Positions 24,900-34,180 of a stretch of 64,000 bases of DNA are shown in pieces (position 1 is the stretch's first letter; each line of letters begins with the position of its first letter). The stretch lies in the NCBI RefSeq assembly GCF_018141425.1, contig NZ_CP058561.1:1054001-1118000 (forward strand), written 5' to 3'. The position numbers and the translations under genes are program-made. Source of the stretch: Vallitalea guaymasensis (GTDB lineage Bacteria; Bacillota; Clostridia; Lachnospirales; Vallitaleaceae). The notes beneath the pieces were generated by a model, which made no database searches, was not told the DNA's origin, and saw nothing but the letters and a program-made list of their open reading frames with translations.

Positions 24900-25024
24900 T
24901 AGCTATTACACAAGTCTGTAATGGTAGACTCGAATTTATAATAATGTTTTTATTACCTTTTGTTATTTTTAATGTAATGTACATAAAAAGTTTATTTGGT
25001 AAGTTTAAGGATAATAAATCATAA
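24866..25024 (+). CDS. Possible 52-residue membrane protein
   Basis: Reads MEDDSASIYYLIAITQVCNG then a hydrophobic segment (FIIMFLLPFVIFNVMYI) and a basic tail. It overlaps the preceding frame by 34 bases and has no clear ribosome site, so expression is doubtful. Confidence 0.3.
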   Translation: MEDDSASIYYLIAITQVCNGRLEFIIMFLLPFVIFNVMYIKSLFGKFKDNKS

Positions 25025-25126
25025 TATTCGTCTGTGCTTTTTTAATAAGTATATTTTGACAATGAATGTCGAAATATCTAAACAGTAAGTATAGAGTTTA
25101 CTATAATTCATAAAAGGAGAAAAATC

Positions 25127-25867
25127 ATGAAAACATTACTTCCTATTTTGGGAGCTATAGTTCCAATTATTTCTATTATTATATCAGAAATAATAAAAAC
25201 AAGATTTGGTTATAAAGAGTATTCTAGGTGTAAACCATACAACAAATATAAAGGAGATCCTTTTATTAATACAATGAAATGGATAAATTTTAACTGTTTA
25301 TCTATTGTTTTACCAATATTTATATATAGTTCATTCAGTTTAATTTTGTATTTAAATAAAATTCCACTAACAATTTTTAAGACTATAATTTATATATTGT
25401 TTTTCTTAGAATGTGCAATATATATTATTTTCCTACCAAAAATAAAAGCCAAAAATAAGATATCCGATACAGACATTAAGTCAATTAAAAAAACTAAAAT
25501 TCTATTATTACTAACAAATATTCCACTATCTCTTATATTATACATTGGAATTATATATTATTATGGAATTTATATTCCTACCAATGAAGGAATTGGATTA
25601 TACTTACTGATTACTAGCATTATATTAATATTAATAGGCATGATATATTCAAAAGATTTTTATATACAATATTTACCTAAGTTTAAATTCAAAGTATATC
25701 TTAAAGATAGCATTGACAATACATGTATTGAATGTATTAATATTACCGAAAAAAATGACAGAGTAGTTTTAGAAATTGATAAAGATAATGCTATAAAAAA
25801 GCAATATATAGAAAGACCAATGAATGATATTAAATTCATTGAAACATATGTAGAATACACTATTTAA
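25127..25867 (+). CDS. Integral membrane protein of unknown function
   Basis: 246 residues. Five or six hydrophobic segments (about 4-20, 60-78, 87-105, 128-148, 157-176) are followed by a soluble C-terminal domain of about 65 residues (FKVYLKDSIDNTCIECINIT to IETYVEYTI). AAAAGGAG precedes the ATG. It stands 42 bases ahead of the ImmA-like protease, so co-transcription is likely. Membrane-plus-sensor layouts occur in abortive-infection systems, but no homology was recognised. Confidence 0.65.
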   Translation: MKTLLPILGAIVPIISIIISEIIKTRFGYKEYSRCKPYNKYKGDPFINTMKWINFNCLSIVLPIFIYSSFSLILYLNKIPLTIFKTIIYILFFLECAIYIIFLPKIKAKNKISDTDIKSIKKTKILLLLTNIPLSLILYIGIIYYYGIYIPTNEGIGLYLLITSIILILIGMIYSKDFYIQYLPKFKFKVYLKDSIDNTCIECINITEKNDRVVLEIDKDNAIKKQYIERPMNDIKFIETYVEYTI

Positions 25868-25909
25868 TTATGCTTAACTTAAACATTAACTTATAGAGAG
25901 ATTGATAAA

Positions 25910-26344
25910 ATGCAATGGATAAAACATAAAATAAATAATCTGCTTGAACAATATGGTACAAATGAACCAACTGAATTAGCCGATTACTTAGGTATAGCAA
26001 TAATTTACGAATACTTAGGTAATAACAATGGATTATATATTAATCAGAATGGTTGTAAGTTTATTGTTGTTAATAAAAACTTAGATTATTATGACCAACG
26101 TGTAATTATAGCTCATGAACTAGGACATGCTGTACTCCATAGTAATCTTAATATGGCTTACTTAGAGAATAATACATATTATTCAAGAGATAAATTTGAA
26201 TATCAGGCTAACTATTTTGTAGCTAACCTACTTCTACCAGATGGATTTGAAAAAGATGTTGATTTTGAAGGAATGAGTATTAACCAAATTTCTGGATTAG
26301 TTGGTATGCCTATAGAATTAGTTAATATTAAATTATATTTTTAG
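25910..26344 (+). CDS. ImmA/IrrE-family metalloprotease
   Basis: 144 residues. The zinc-protease motif HELGHAVLH and the downstream acidic ligand region FEYQANYFVANLLLPD define the ImmA/IrrE (COG2856) family. Known members cleave XRE-type repressors such as ImmR to induce mobile elements. The CI-like XRE at 23636 is the obvious substrate candidate. It also stands right before the AIPR/DUF262 pair, so it may alternatively regulate that pair. Confidence 0.88.
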   Translation: MQWIKHKINNLLEQYGTNEPTELADYLGIAIIYEYLGNNNGLYINQNGCKFIVVNKNLDYYDQRVIIAHELGHAVLHSNLNMAYLENNTYYSRDKFEYQANYFVANLLLPDGFEKDVDFEGMSINQISGLVGMPIELVNIKLYF

Positions 26345-26455
26345 TAAGTGTCAATTATATATTCATGTATTTATTCTTATGTAACAGGTGATATATTATC
26401 ATTTAAATAGTTATATAATATTTAAACTACTAGTTTAGTTAGAAAGGAATTTATT

Positions 26456-28270
26456 ATGAATAATCAATTAAGGTTAATAAACTCTACAATAACAAGATTT
26501 CAAAAAGAAAATGATTTAGATGATCAATTTCTTTTTGAGATATTTTCAATCTCACAAATTCTAAAAAGTAAAAATATTGATTTTGTTGATATTGAGAATA
26601 GTATTGTTGATGGGGGTAATGATGGTGGAATAGATAGTGTTATAGTATTAGTCAATGATACTAATCTTAATACTATTGAAGAATTATCTGAACTAGAAAT
26701 AAACAGAAAAACTGAGTTGGAAATTTTTATCATCCAAACAAAAGATTCAAATAGTTTTAAAGAAAGGGTTTTTGATACATTAAGTCTCACATTCCAAGAT
26801 GTTTTTGACTACACTAAAGAATTAGAAGATTTAAATTCAAGATATAATCATTCTCTAGTTGATAAAATTTTCTTGTTAAGAGAAGCAATTGATCAAATTA
26901 TGGTTACTACCGATAAAGTTAGAATAAATGTAGTTTATGCTTCTAAAGGAGATACAACTCAAATATCTAATGGAGTAAAAAATAGAGCTCAACTACTAGT
27001 TCAAACACTTAAAGAAAAGTCATCTATTTCAAACTGTGAAGTTTTATATTATGGAGCTAATGAATTAAGAAAAATATTTATTGAACCTGAAGAAACAGAA
27101 TTAATTCTTAATTATAGAGACAGTTTCAGTTCCAGTTTCTTAGATGGAAGCAGTGTTGGATATGTACTTACAGTTAATCTAAAAGACTATTTTAACTTTG
27201 TTACAAAAGATAAAACAATCAGAGAGAGCATTTTTGAAAATAATGTACGTCATTTTCAAGGTAGTATTACAGTTAATAAAGGTATAAATGAAACCCTTAA
27301 AAATAGTGAAGATATAGAGTTCTGGTGGTTAAATAATGGTATTACTATACTATCCCCTGAAATAGTTCCTCTACCCGATAACAAATTACGATTAAAAAAT
27401 ATTCAAATCGTAAATGGTTTACAAACTACGTTTTGTATATATAACCATTATAAAGAAAAAGGAATTGATACTATAGATGAAAAAAGGTCTGTGCTAATTA
27501 AAATTATTAAAACAAGCGACCAAACTACTATGGATAAAATTATTTATTCCACAAATAGCCAAACAATGGTAAGAGCTGCTGATTTAAGAGCAACAGATGA
27601 ATTACAAAGAAATATTGAAAATTACTTTCTTAGTAAAGGTTACTATTATGACCGTCGTAAAAACTATTATAAAAATATGAATAAAGATCGTTCTAAAATA
27701 TTTAATATAGCTAAGACCGCACAGTATATTGAAACATTACTATTTAAAAGACCGAATTTAGCAAGAGCTAATCCTACCTCCTTACTAAAAACAGATGAAA
27801 ATTATAGCAGAATTTTTAGCTACGATTTTAACATTGATAGCTATTTAAAAGCTTGCTTACTCCATACAAAAGTAAGTAAGTTTATAAAAAAAATTCCTTT
27901 AGATTCAGATATAATAAATATAAAATATGGGGCTTCTATGAAAAATTTATCATTTCATCTTATGCTTATTACTGCTATTTTATATTTTAAAAATTACGGA
28001 TTTAATGATACTGATCTAGCTAATTTAGATTTAGATAAGATTGACCAAAAATTATTTAATCAATCACTACTATATCTTGTTCAGATATTAGATAAATTAG
28101 ATGATACTAGAAGTATAATTAATATTGCTAAATCAAGTGCTTTAACAAAAGAAATAACAAATGAATTCATTAATAAAGATAAATCTGATTATGAAATAAT
28201 AGATAATTTAACAGAAATGGTTACTGAACTAATTGCAGTATCACTTGAAGAAAGAAAGGATGACCTATAA
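26456..28270 (+). CDS. AIPR-family (abortive infection phage resistance) protein
   Basis: 604 residues. The N-terminal half (VDGGNDGGIDSVIVLVND, IFIIQTKDS) has the acidic-plus-QxK pattern of a PD-(D/E)XK-like nuclease: D/E in GGIDS and Gln-x-Lys in IIQTK. The central part (WWLNNGITILSPEI, LKNIQIVNGLQTT, NSQTMVRAADLRA) is the AIPR domain (PF10592 pattern). It overlaps the next gene by one base (TAATG), so the two are translationally coupled. Family members are linked to phage abortive infection. Role here inferred from family and context. Confidence 0.8.
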   Translation: MNNQLRLINSTITRFQKENDLDDQFLFEIFSISQILKSKNIDFVDIENSIVDGGNDGGIDSVIVLVNDTNLNTIEELSELEINRKTELEIFIIQTKDSNSFKERVFDTLSLTFQDVFDYTKELEDLNSRYNHSLVDKIFLLREAIDQIMVTTDKVRINVVYASKGDTTQISNGVKNRAQLLVQTLKEKSSISNCEVLYYGANELRKIFIEPEETELILNYRDSFSSSFLDGSSVGYVLTVNLKDYFNFVTKDKTIRESIFENNVRHFQGSITVNKGINETLKNSEDIEFWWLNNGITILSPEIVPLPDNKLRLKNIQIVNGLQTTFCIYNHYKEKGIDTIDEKRSVLIKIIKTSDQTTMDKIIYSTNSQTMVRAADLRATDELQRNIENYFLSKGYYYDRRKNYYKNMNKDRSKIFNIAKTAQYIETLLFKRPNLARANPTSLLKTDENYSRIFSYDFNIDSYLKACLLHTKVSKFIKKIPLDSDIINIKYGASMKNLSFHLMLITAILYFKNYGFNDTDLANLDLDKIDQKLFNQSLLYLVQILDKLDDTRSIINIAKSSALTKEITNEFINKDKSDYEIIDNLTEMVTELIAVSLEERKDDL

Positions 28271-30117
28271 TGCCTTGTACAGAAGTTGAAAGTTGGACAA
28301 TTAATGACCTATTAGACGCATTTAAACAACAACCATTAAAAAAGAAAAAGATTATTATACCGCAATATCAACGTAATTTAGTATGGAATAATTCTAAGAA
28401 AAAATTATTAATAGATAGTATTAAAAGTGGTATGCCAATTGGAGCTTTTCTATTATTTAATGAAGGTGCAGAAGATGGAAATATTAGATATCATTTAGTA
28501 GATGGACTTCAAAGATCTACATCTATTAAAAATTATAATGAAAATCCTACTCTATTTTTCTCTCCTGACAACATTGATAAAAATTTTAGAAACATCCTAG
28601 TTGAAACTTTTAAAGATGATGAAAAAAAGCTTGTTAAACTATTTGTTGAATGGGTACAAACGCTAAAAGGATTTAATGAAAATGATGGATTTTCTTCATA
28701 TTCAGCAATAACTTATATTGATGAAAAAACAGATAATAAATTAGATAAAAATCAAACTAAGTTAGCTACAAATTCAATAATTACATATTTGGACGAAATC
28801 AAACAACTAAGCAATATTAATGATATAAAAGTACCCATTATAATTTATCACGGTAATAAATCAGACCTACCAACAATATTTGAAAGAATTAATTCAAAAG
28901 GTACACAACTAAATAAGTATCAAATATATGCAGCCACATGGTCTATTTATGATTCGTTTGATATTAATAATACAGAGATAATAAAAAAAATACAAGCTAA
29001 ATATGAAGCTTTGATAGAAGAAGGGCTTGAAATAGATAATTATGACCCACTAAATTTTAATACTGCAAGTTTTAATTATTTTGAATATTTATTTGGACTA
29101 GGAAAATTACTTTGTGAAGATGAAAATTATTCCAATTTGTTTGGCAAAAATAATAACAAAAAGGATCAAACAGAATCAATAGGATTTAATCTTGGTTGTA
29201 TTTGTCTTGGTAATGACTTGAAAAAAATGGGTAAATTGCCAACGTATTTACAAAAAATTGACCTTAACAAATATGAAAAATGCATATTAGATTCAGTAAA
29301 AATTACAAATAAAATACTCAACCCTTTTATTGGTTTTAAAGCTAATACCAAAAGCAAAGGAAATCCAGTTATTTATCATACTGAAATGCAAATAATATCT
29401 ATTATAGGTAAAATATTTAAAAGTAAATATGATGAGAATTTAAACCTTCGAAATGGTTACTCTCAATCTATTGATAAATTAAAGCGTACAATACCTTTAC
29501 ATTATCTTTATGATATATTACGCAATTATTGGAGTGGTACTGGAGATAATAAAGCACTTGAATTGATAAAATCAGATAAATATAAAACTGAAATAAAACA
29601 ATCTCAATGGGATTTAGTATTTGATGAATGGTTTGAAAATGACATATCAAAAAAAGAAAAAAGTAGAATAACAATTAAACCTCAATCAATACTTTTATTA
29701 CGTTTCATATATACACATTTATTCAGTGCACATGAAGAATTATCTCATGAAATTTATGAAATAGAACATCTATGTCCAGTTAGTAAATTGAAAAATGCAG
29801 CAAAAAATGTAGATGGTTTGCCAATAAGTTGTATTAGTAATTTATGTCTAATAGAAAAAGACTTAAATAGGTCTAAAAACAATAAGACAATATATCAATA
29901 TTATGATGAACGTAAAACAGAAGGTGAATTTACTGAAAAACAAATTAAAGAAGAAATTGAACATATAGAATCTAGAACTTTTACTCAAAGAACTGATCTA
30001 GAATTCATGAATGATTTTAAAGATGACTCAATACAAGATTATTATAATTTTTTAGAAAAGAGATTTTATATTATAAAAGATAAGTTTTATAAATTAAATA
30101 AAATTGTTAATGACTAA
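28270..30117 (+). CDS. DUF262/DUF1524-type protein (GmrSD-like nuclease)
   Basis: 615 residues. The N-terminal DUF262 domain shows PQYQRNLVWNNSKKKLLIDS, PIGAFLLF, YHLVDGLQRSTSI (the DGQQR-type nucleotide site, here DGLQR) and FERINSKGTQLNKYQ. The C-terminal DUF1524 HNH region shows EIEHLCPVS ... NLCLIEKDLNRSKNN. Known relatives (GmrSD, SspE and others) use NTP-driven conformations to license DNA nicking of modified or foreign DNA. Coupled to the AIPR gene, and followed by a strong terminator, so the pair is one unit. No modification genes of the GmrSD or phosphorothioate type are present. Confidence 0.85.
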   Translation: MPCTEVESWTINDLLDAFKQQPLKKKKIIIPQYQRNLVWNNSKKKLLIDSIKSGMPIGAFLLFNEGAEDGNIRYHLVDGLQRSTSIKNYNENPTLFFSPDNIDKNFRNILVETFKDDEKKLVKLFVEWVQTLKGFNENDGFSSYSAITYIDEKTDNKLDKNQTKLATNSIITYLDEIKQLSNINDIKVPIIIYHGNKSDLPTIFERINSKGTQLNKYQIYAATWSIYDSFDINNTEIIKKIQAKYEALIEEGLEIDNYDPLNFNTASFNYFEYLFGLGKLLCEDENYSNLFGKNNNKKDQTESIGFNLGCICLGNDLKKMGKLPTYLQKIDLNKYEKCILDSVKITNKILNPFIGFKANTKSKGNPVIYHTEMQIISIIGKIFKSKYDENLNLRNGYSQSIDKLKRTIPLHYLYDILRNYWSGTGDNKALELIKSDKYKTEIKQSQWDLVFDEWFENDISKKEKSRITIKPQSILLLRFIYTHLFSAHEELSHEIYEIEHLCPVSKLKNAAKNVDGLPISCISNLCLIEKDLNRSKNNKTIYQYYDERKTEGEFTEKQIKEEIEHIESRTFTQRTDLEFMNDFKDDSIQDYYNFLEKRFYIIKDKFYKLNKIVND

Positions 30118-30148
30118 TATAGATTAGTATATACTTTTACTATATAAT

Positions 30149-30187
30149 AATGGTGAATCTTAATAAGTAAGTAATAGATTCACCATT
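30149..30187. terminator. Bidirectional terminator
   Basis: AATGGTGAATC (30149-30159) pairs perfectly with GATTCACCATT (30177-30187). It lies between the convergent DUF262 gene and the restriction-like gene at 30196. Confidence 0.8.
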
Positions 30188-30195
30188 GTATATTT

Positions 30196-31263
30196 CTATA
30201 TTTTTTCTAGAATATATCTAGCTAGGTCAATATCGCTATCTACTATAAATTGAAATATTTTTCTTATATTAGAACGTCTCCTATCTACTGTGGAACTTGA
30301 TATATAATTTTTAAGATACTCTGATAAGTCAAATGATGAATCATTAAGAACTTTTGATACAATTACTTTTATAATATCTAATTTAAAAACCTGATATAAT
30401 ACTAACTTATGTTGTTGCTCTTGTTGAAGATTATAAAATATATTACCTAATCTAGTAATATGAATTTTTCTTGGTCTATCACAATCAATATAAGCAAAAT
30501 CCATTAATTGCGCAAACTTAGCGTGATTTTCTCCATATTTTTTATATGCAAAATCTGTTTTACCAACTTCTTCCAAATATTGTCCAAGTTGATTATATGT
30601 AATACCAATAATATTTGAAGACACTAGACTTTCAGGAGTATCATATACAGCTTTATTAAATTTACTAAATTGAGGTATAGTATTGGGGGAAATAGTACAA
30701 TTTTCAGGACAGTTAAAAACAACAGAATATAAGTTATACTCTAATATGCTAGTATCTAATTCTAAAATTTTATTAATATAGCTATCTACCAATTGTTTAT
30801 AATTAAGATCATTAGTATTATTATTTATATATCTTGATAAAAATTGTTCAATTAATTTTCTATCAGAAGTTTCAATACCATATCCATTTACACATGTTGT
30901 ATTATTACAATTAATAAATAGATTTTTAAAGGTTTCATATGAAAATGCATTTATTAGTCTTTCATCATCTAGAATTAATACATTTGTTTCAATATTATCT
31001 TTTGTCTTTATATGTATATTAGAAAAACTATCTATTAATTCAATCGCTGAAAATTGAGAATTACCGTTTAAAAAATTATTGATATTATTTTCAAACACAA
31101 ATTGTATTTTAATAGACTCATCTTTAAAAATATTCTTAAATGTATTTATAATAGCTTCTGCTAATTGTACATTTATATATTTACAATAAAAAATAATACT
31201 TTTTTTAGGTTTGTTGTTATTTACCCATTCTTTACTAATCTTATCATCTATAATATAATTCAT
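30196..31263 (-). CDS. Restriction-like protein with DUF7226-like C-terminal wHTH
   Basis: 355 residues. The first 140 residues alternate beta and alpha (KKSIIFYCKYINVQLAEAII, ETNVLILDDERLINAFSYET), similar to phospholipase-D-type nuclease halves seen in some restriction enzymes, though no clear HxK motif is present. The C-terminus (RPRKIHITRLGNIFYNLQQE ... SSSTVDRRRSNIRKIFQFIV) resembles the winged-helix DUF7226 module that ends many restriction and AAA proteins. It converges on the AIPR/DUF262 operon, in keeping with a defence island. Assignment is tentative. Confidence 0.5.
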   Translation of the reverse strand: MNYIIDDKISKEWVNNNKPKKSIIFYCKYINVQLAEAIINTFKNIFKDESIKIQFVFENNINNFLNGNSQFSAIELIDSFSNIHIKTKDNIETNVLILDDERLINAFSYETFKNLFINCNNTTCVNGYGIETSDRKLIEQFLSRYINNNTNDLNYKQLVDSYINKILELDTSILEYNLYSVVFNCPENCTISPNTIPQFSKFNKAVYDTPESLVSSNIIGITYNQLGQYLEEVGKTDFAYKKYGENHAKFAQLMDFAYIDCDRPRKIHITRLGNIFYNLQQEQQHKLVLYQVFKLDIIKVIVSKVLNDSSFDLSEYLKNYISSSTVDRRRSNIRKIFQFIVDSDIDLARYILEKI

Positions 31264-31363
31264 ATATACCCTTGTATACTAAATATATCAGATTGATACA
31301 TCAGTATACTCTCCTTTCTTATTTCTGCTTTATATTATTTTCCTATATAATATTTAGATAAAC

Positions 31364-31536
31364 GTTGTGGAGTATTCCATGTTTTACCTACGGCTCGACC
31401 GTTGAATGGAGGGTATACCCACAACTATTATTCAAAGGATAAATTAGCTGGTTAACGCTTGACGTTTCATTTACAAGGTCATCCGAATTTTAGTTTGTGG
31501 TCGCACAATGTTTAAATATATCTAGGAGGTCTTAAC
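31364..31536 (+). ncRNA. Candidate IS110 bridge RNA / structured left end
   Basis: The non-coding stretch before the IS110 transposase is highly structured. GTTGTGG (31364-31370) pairs with CCACAAC (31419-31425). Inside it GTAT and CCAT pair with ATGG and ATAC, and ACGG/CCGT closes an innermost hairpin around CTCGA. A second structured part with possible guide loops continues to the ribosome site. In IS110-family elements such an RNA from the left end guides target and donor DNA choice. The loop-target match was not determined. Confidence 0.6.
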
Positions 31537-32709
31537 ATGCTTTTTATTGGCATTGATGTCGCTTCAAAAAAACATGATGTAATTATTATTTCAGAGTACG
31601 GTGAAATCCTTTCAGAGTCTTTTACTATCGAAAACTCTTCTGCTGGATTTAAAAAACTCCATACGGAAATTTCTTCCCATACGGAGCTTTTTGATAACGT
31701 CCATATAGGGCTTGAAGAAACTGGTATTTACTCCAGTAACATCCGTGACTTCTTGCACTCTGCCGGTTTCAACGTGTATATGATTAACCCCGTTCTAACC
31801 CACCACAGTAGAATGGCATATTCACTAAGAAACACAAAAACTGATAAACTTGACTGCCTTGCAATCTGTAGATATATCATGCATAATTTCACGCATCTCA
31901 AACCCTATATATCTACACTATACACGACTTCTGAACTTAAGTCATTATCTAGATTACGTCTAGATAAACTTCATACCCTTGCAAAGGCCAAAATGGAGTT
32001 CACTCGATTGCTCCAGATTACTTTCCCTGAGTTTATCAAACACTTCAAACAGCATTCTCAGTGGGCTATGAATCTTTTCTCTTCTTATCCAGCTCCTGCT
32101 AAGATTGCTCGTATGCATCTTGACACACTTGTAAGCATTATCAAAATCAAGGGGGATCGTGTTTCTGCTGCTCAATTAATCAAAAATCTTGCTAAAAAAA
32201 CAATTGGTGATACTTCTATTACCAACTCACTTCTTATAGAGTCTATCATCGATGACATCAATCACTACAACAAACAGATTGCTATTATCGATAAACATCT
32301 TGATGCTCTGATGGCTGATTTTGATTTTATAACAACAATACCAGGTGTTGGTAACGTTATTGGTGCTTCTATCATTGGTGAAATCGGTGATATCTCACGC
32401 TTTAATTCACCTTCTCAACTATTAGCATTTGCCGGTCTTGATCCCTCCATCTATGAATCAGGAGAGTTCAAAGGTAAACGGTGTCGCATATCTAAACGTG
32501 GCTCTAAATACCTCAGAACTTCCATTTTTACAGCTACACGTGTTGCGTGTGTAGGAAAAGGCAAGAACAATCAATTCCGTCAGAAATATCATAAGAAAAA
32601 ACTTCAAGGCAAGCATCATAATTCTGCACTTTGTAATGTGTCCAAAAACATGATAAATACCATTTTCGCTATGCTTAACAGTAAAGAGGATTTTATATAC
32701 ATTACATAA
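31537..32709 (+). CDS. IS110-family transposase (DEDD recombinase)
   Basis: 390 residues, intact. The N-terminal DEDD RuvC-like domain begins FIGIDVASKKHDVIIIS, with Glu in GLEETGIY and Asp in TDKLDC. The C-terminal Transposase_20 domain has TIPGVGNVIGASIIGEIGDI and the catalytic Ser region RISKRGSKYLR. AGGAGGTC precedes the ATG. These enzymes use a guide (bridge) RNA and leave no target-site duplication. It sits between the restriction-like gene and the radical SAM gene of element B. Codon use is richer in GC than its neighbours, which suggests recent arrival. Confidence 0.92.
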   Translation: MLFIGIDVASKKHDVIIISEYGEILSESFTIENSSAGFKKLHTEISSHTELFDNVHIGLEETGIYSSNIRDFLHSAGFNVYMINPVLTHHSRMAYSLRNTKTDKLDCLAICRYIMHNFTHLKPYISTLYTTSELKSLSRLRLDKLHTLAKAKMEFTRLLQITFPEFIKHFKQHSQWAMNLFSSYPAPAKIARMHLDTLVSIIKIKGDRVSAAQLIKNLAKKTIGDTSITNSLLIESIIDDINHYNKQIAIIDKHLDALMADFDFITTIPGVGNVIGASIIGEIGDISRFNSPSQLLAFAGLDPSIYESGEFKGKRCRISKRGSKYLRTSIFTATRVACVGKGKNNQFRQKYHKKKLQGKHHNSALCNVSKNMINTIFAMLNSKEDFIYIT

Positions 32710-32945
32710 CTCACAATATAATTTAGGTATTCTTAGCAGTACCTTTATTTATGATGTTCTTTTTTATCTATTCAATATTTTCTTCTTTTATTTCATTTTT
32801 TACTTGACTTTTGTATAGCTGGCTCCATTTTATTTTACTAACATAATAATAACATATTTATTTAATATGTTCAAAAATAATGATCGTTTTTTGTCTAAGC
32901 ATGTGATATAATAATATATTGGTAATACATGATTGGAGGTACATT

Positions 32946-34064
32946 ATGAATATCGGAATAATTGATGCAGATTTACTAGATAATGGCACTCGTCATCCAA
33001 ATCTTGCATTAATGAAAATAAGTGGATACATGAAAGAAATGGGACACGATACTAGTTTACTTTTAAACTATAATGATGTGTATAATTATGAAAAAATATA
33101 TATGTCTAAAGTATTTTCTTTTACAGATGTTCCTTTAGATTATAGACAGTTTCCAGATATCGAATATGGAGGAACTGGTTTTTTTGAAGATGGTGGTGAA
33201 AATCTCCCCCAAGATATAGAACACCATATGCCAGATTACCAGTTATATGATCCATATATTGCTGCAAAAGTAGCGCAAGGTGCAAAACCTAATACCTATT
33301 CAGATTATGTTGACTATTCTATTGGTTTTACAACTAGAGGATGTTTTCGCAAATGTGACTTCTGTGTTAATAAAAAATATAATCATGTTTTTAGGCATTC
33401 ACCTTTAACAGAATTCCTAGATAAAAATAGAAAATATATTTATCTATGGGATGATAATATTATGGGATATAATAAATGGCATGAAGTATTTGATGAATTA
33501 GAAGCTACAGGAAAATATTTTCAATTTCGTCAAGGACTGGATATAAGATTAATGACTGATGAAAAAGCTAAAAGATTAAAAACACTCAAATATAAAGGAG
33601 ATTTTATCTTTGCTTTTGACCATATCCAAGATAAAGAATTGATTCAATCAAAACTTAAACTATGGAGAAAACATATTAATAAAACGACTAAACTATATGT
33701 ACTGTGTAGTTTTGATAGTACTAATACATACGATGAAACCTTCTGGGTAAGCGATATTATTAATACATTTGAACGTATTAAAATTTTGATGCAATTTGGT
33801 TGTCTTCCATATATAATGAGATATGAAAGATATAAAACTAGTCCATATCGGGGAATGTATATAAACTTAGGTAGATGGTGTAATCAACCTAATATTTTCA
33901 AGAAAATGTCTTTTAATAATTTTGTTGACCGTAATCAGGAATTAGCTAAAACACCTAGACCTTGTTCTGCTAAGAGGTATGCAGATTCCTTTAGACTTAG
34001 ATATCCTAATGTAGCTCAAAAATATTATGATTTACGATTTGAGGATCTAAACCAATATAAATAA
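32946..34064 (+). CDS. Radical SAM protein of unknown substrate
   Basis: 372 residues from the ATG at 32946, which follows GGAGGT by five bases; the frame is open nine codons further up without a site. The N-terminal Rossmann-like part (MNIGIIDADLLDNGTRHPNL ... MKEMGHDTSLLLNY) resembles the cobalamin-binding fold of B12 radical SAM enzymes, without an obvious DxHxxG motif. The iron-sulfur motif is RGCFRKCDFCVNKK (CxxxCxxC). It is the last cargo gene before the recombinase and is closed by its own terminator. Substrate unknown. Confidence 0.8.
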   Translation: MNIGIIDADLLDNGTRHPNLALMKISGYMKEMGHDTSLLLNYNDVYNYEKIYMSKVFSFTDVPLDYRQFPDIEYGGTGFFEDGGENLPQDIEHHMPDYQLYDPYIAAKVAQGAKPNTYSDYVDYSIGFTTRGCFRKCDFCVNKKYNHVFRHSPLTEFLDKNRKYIYLWDDNIMGYNKWHEVFDELEATGKYFQFRQGLDIRLMTDEKAKRLKTLKYKGDFIFAFDHIQDKELIQSKLKLWRKHINKTTKLYVLCSFDSTNTYDETFWVSDIINTFERIKILMQFGCLPYIMRYERYKTSPYRGMYINLGRWCNQPNIFKKMSFNNFVDRNQELAKTPRPCSAKRYADSFRLRYPNVAQKYYDLRFEDLNQYK

Positions 34065-34086
34065 ATCAGGATTAATATAAGCTATA

Positions 34087-34117
34087 AAAGTAACCTCTCA
34101 ATTTGGGTTACTTTTTT
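34087..34117 (+). terminator. Terminator of the radical SAM gene
   Basis: AAAGTAACC (34087-34095) pairs with GGTTACTTT (34106-34114), followed by TTT. Confidence 0.8.
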
Positions 34118-34180
34118 AATTGTCTTAATCGTTTTTTTCATTTATAATATTATCATAAGTAATTTATGAGGTGATACCCA

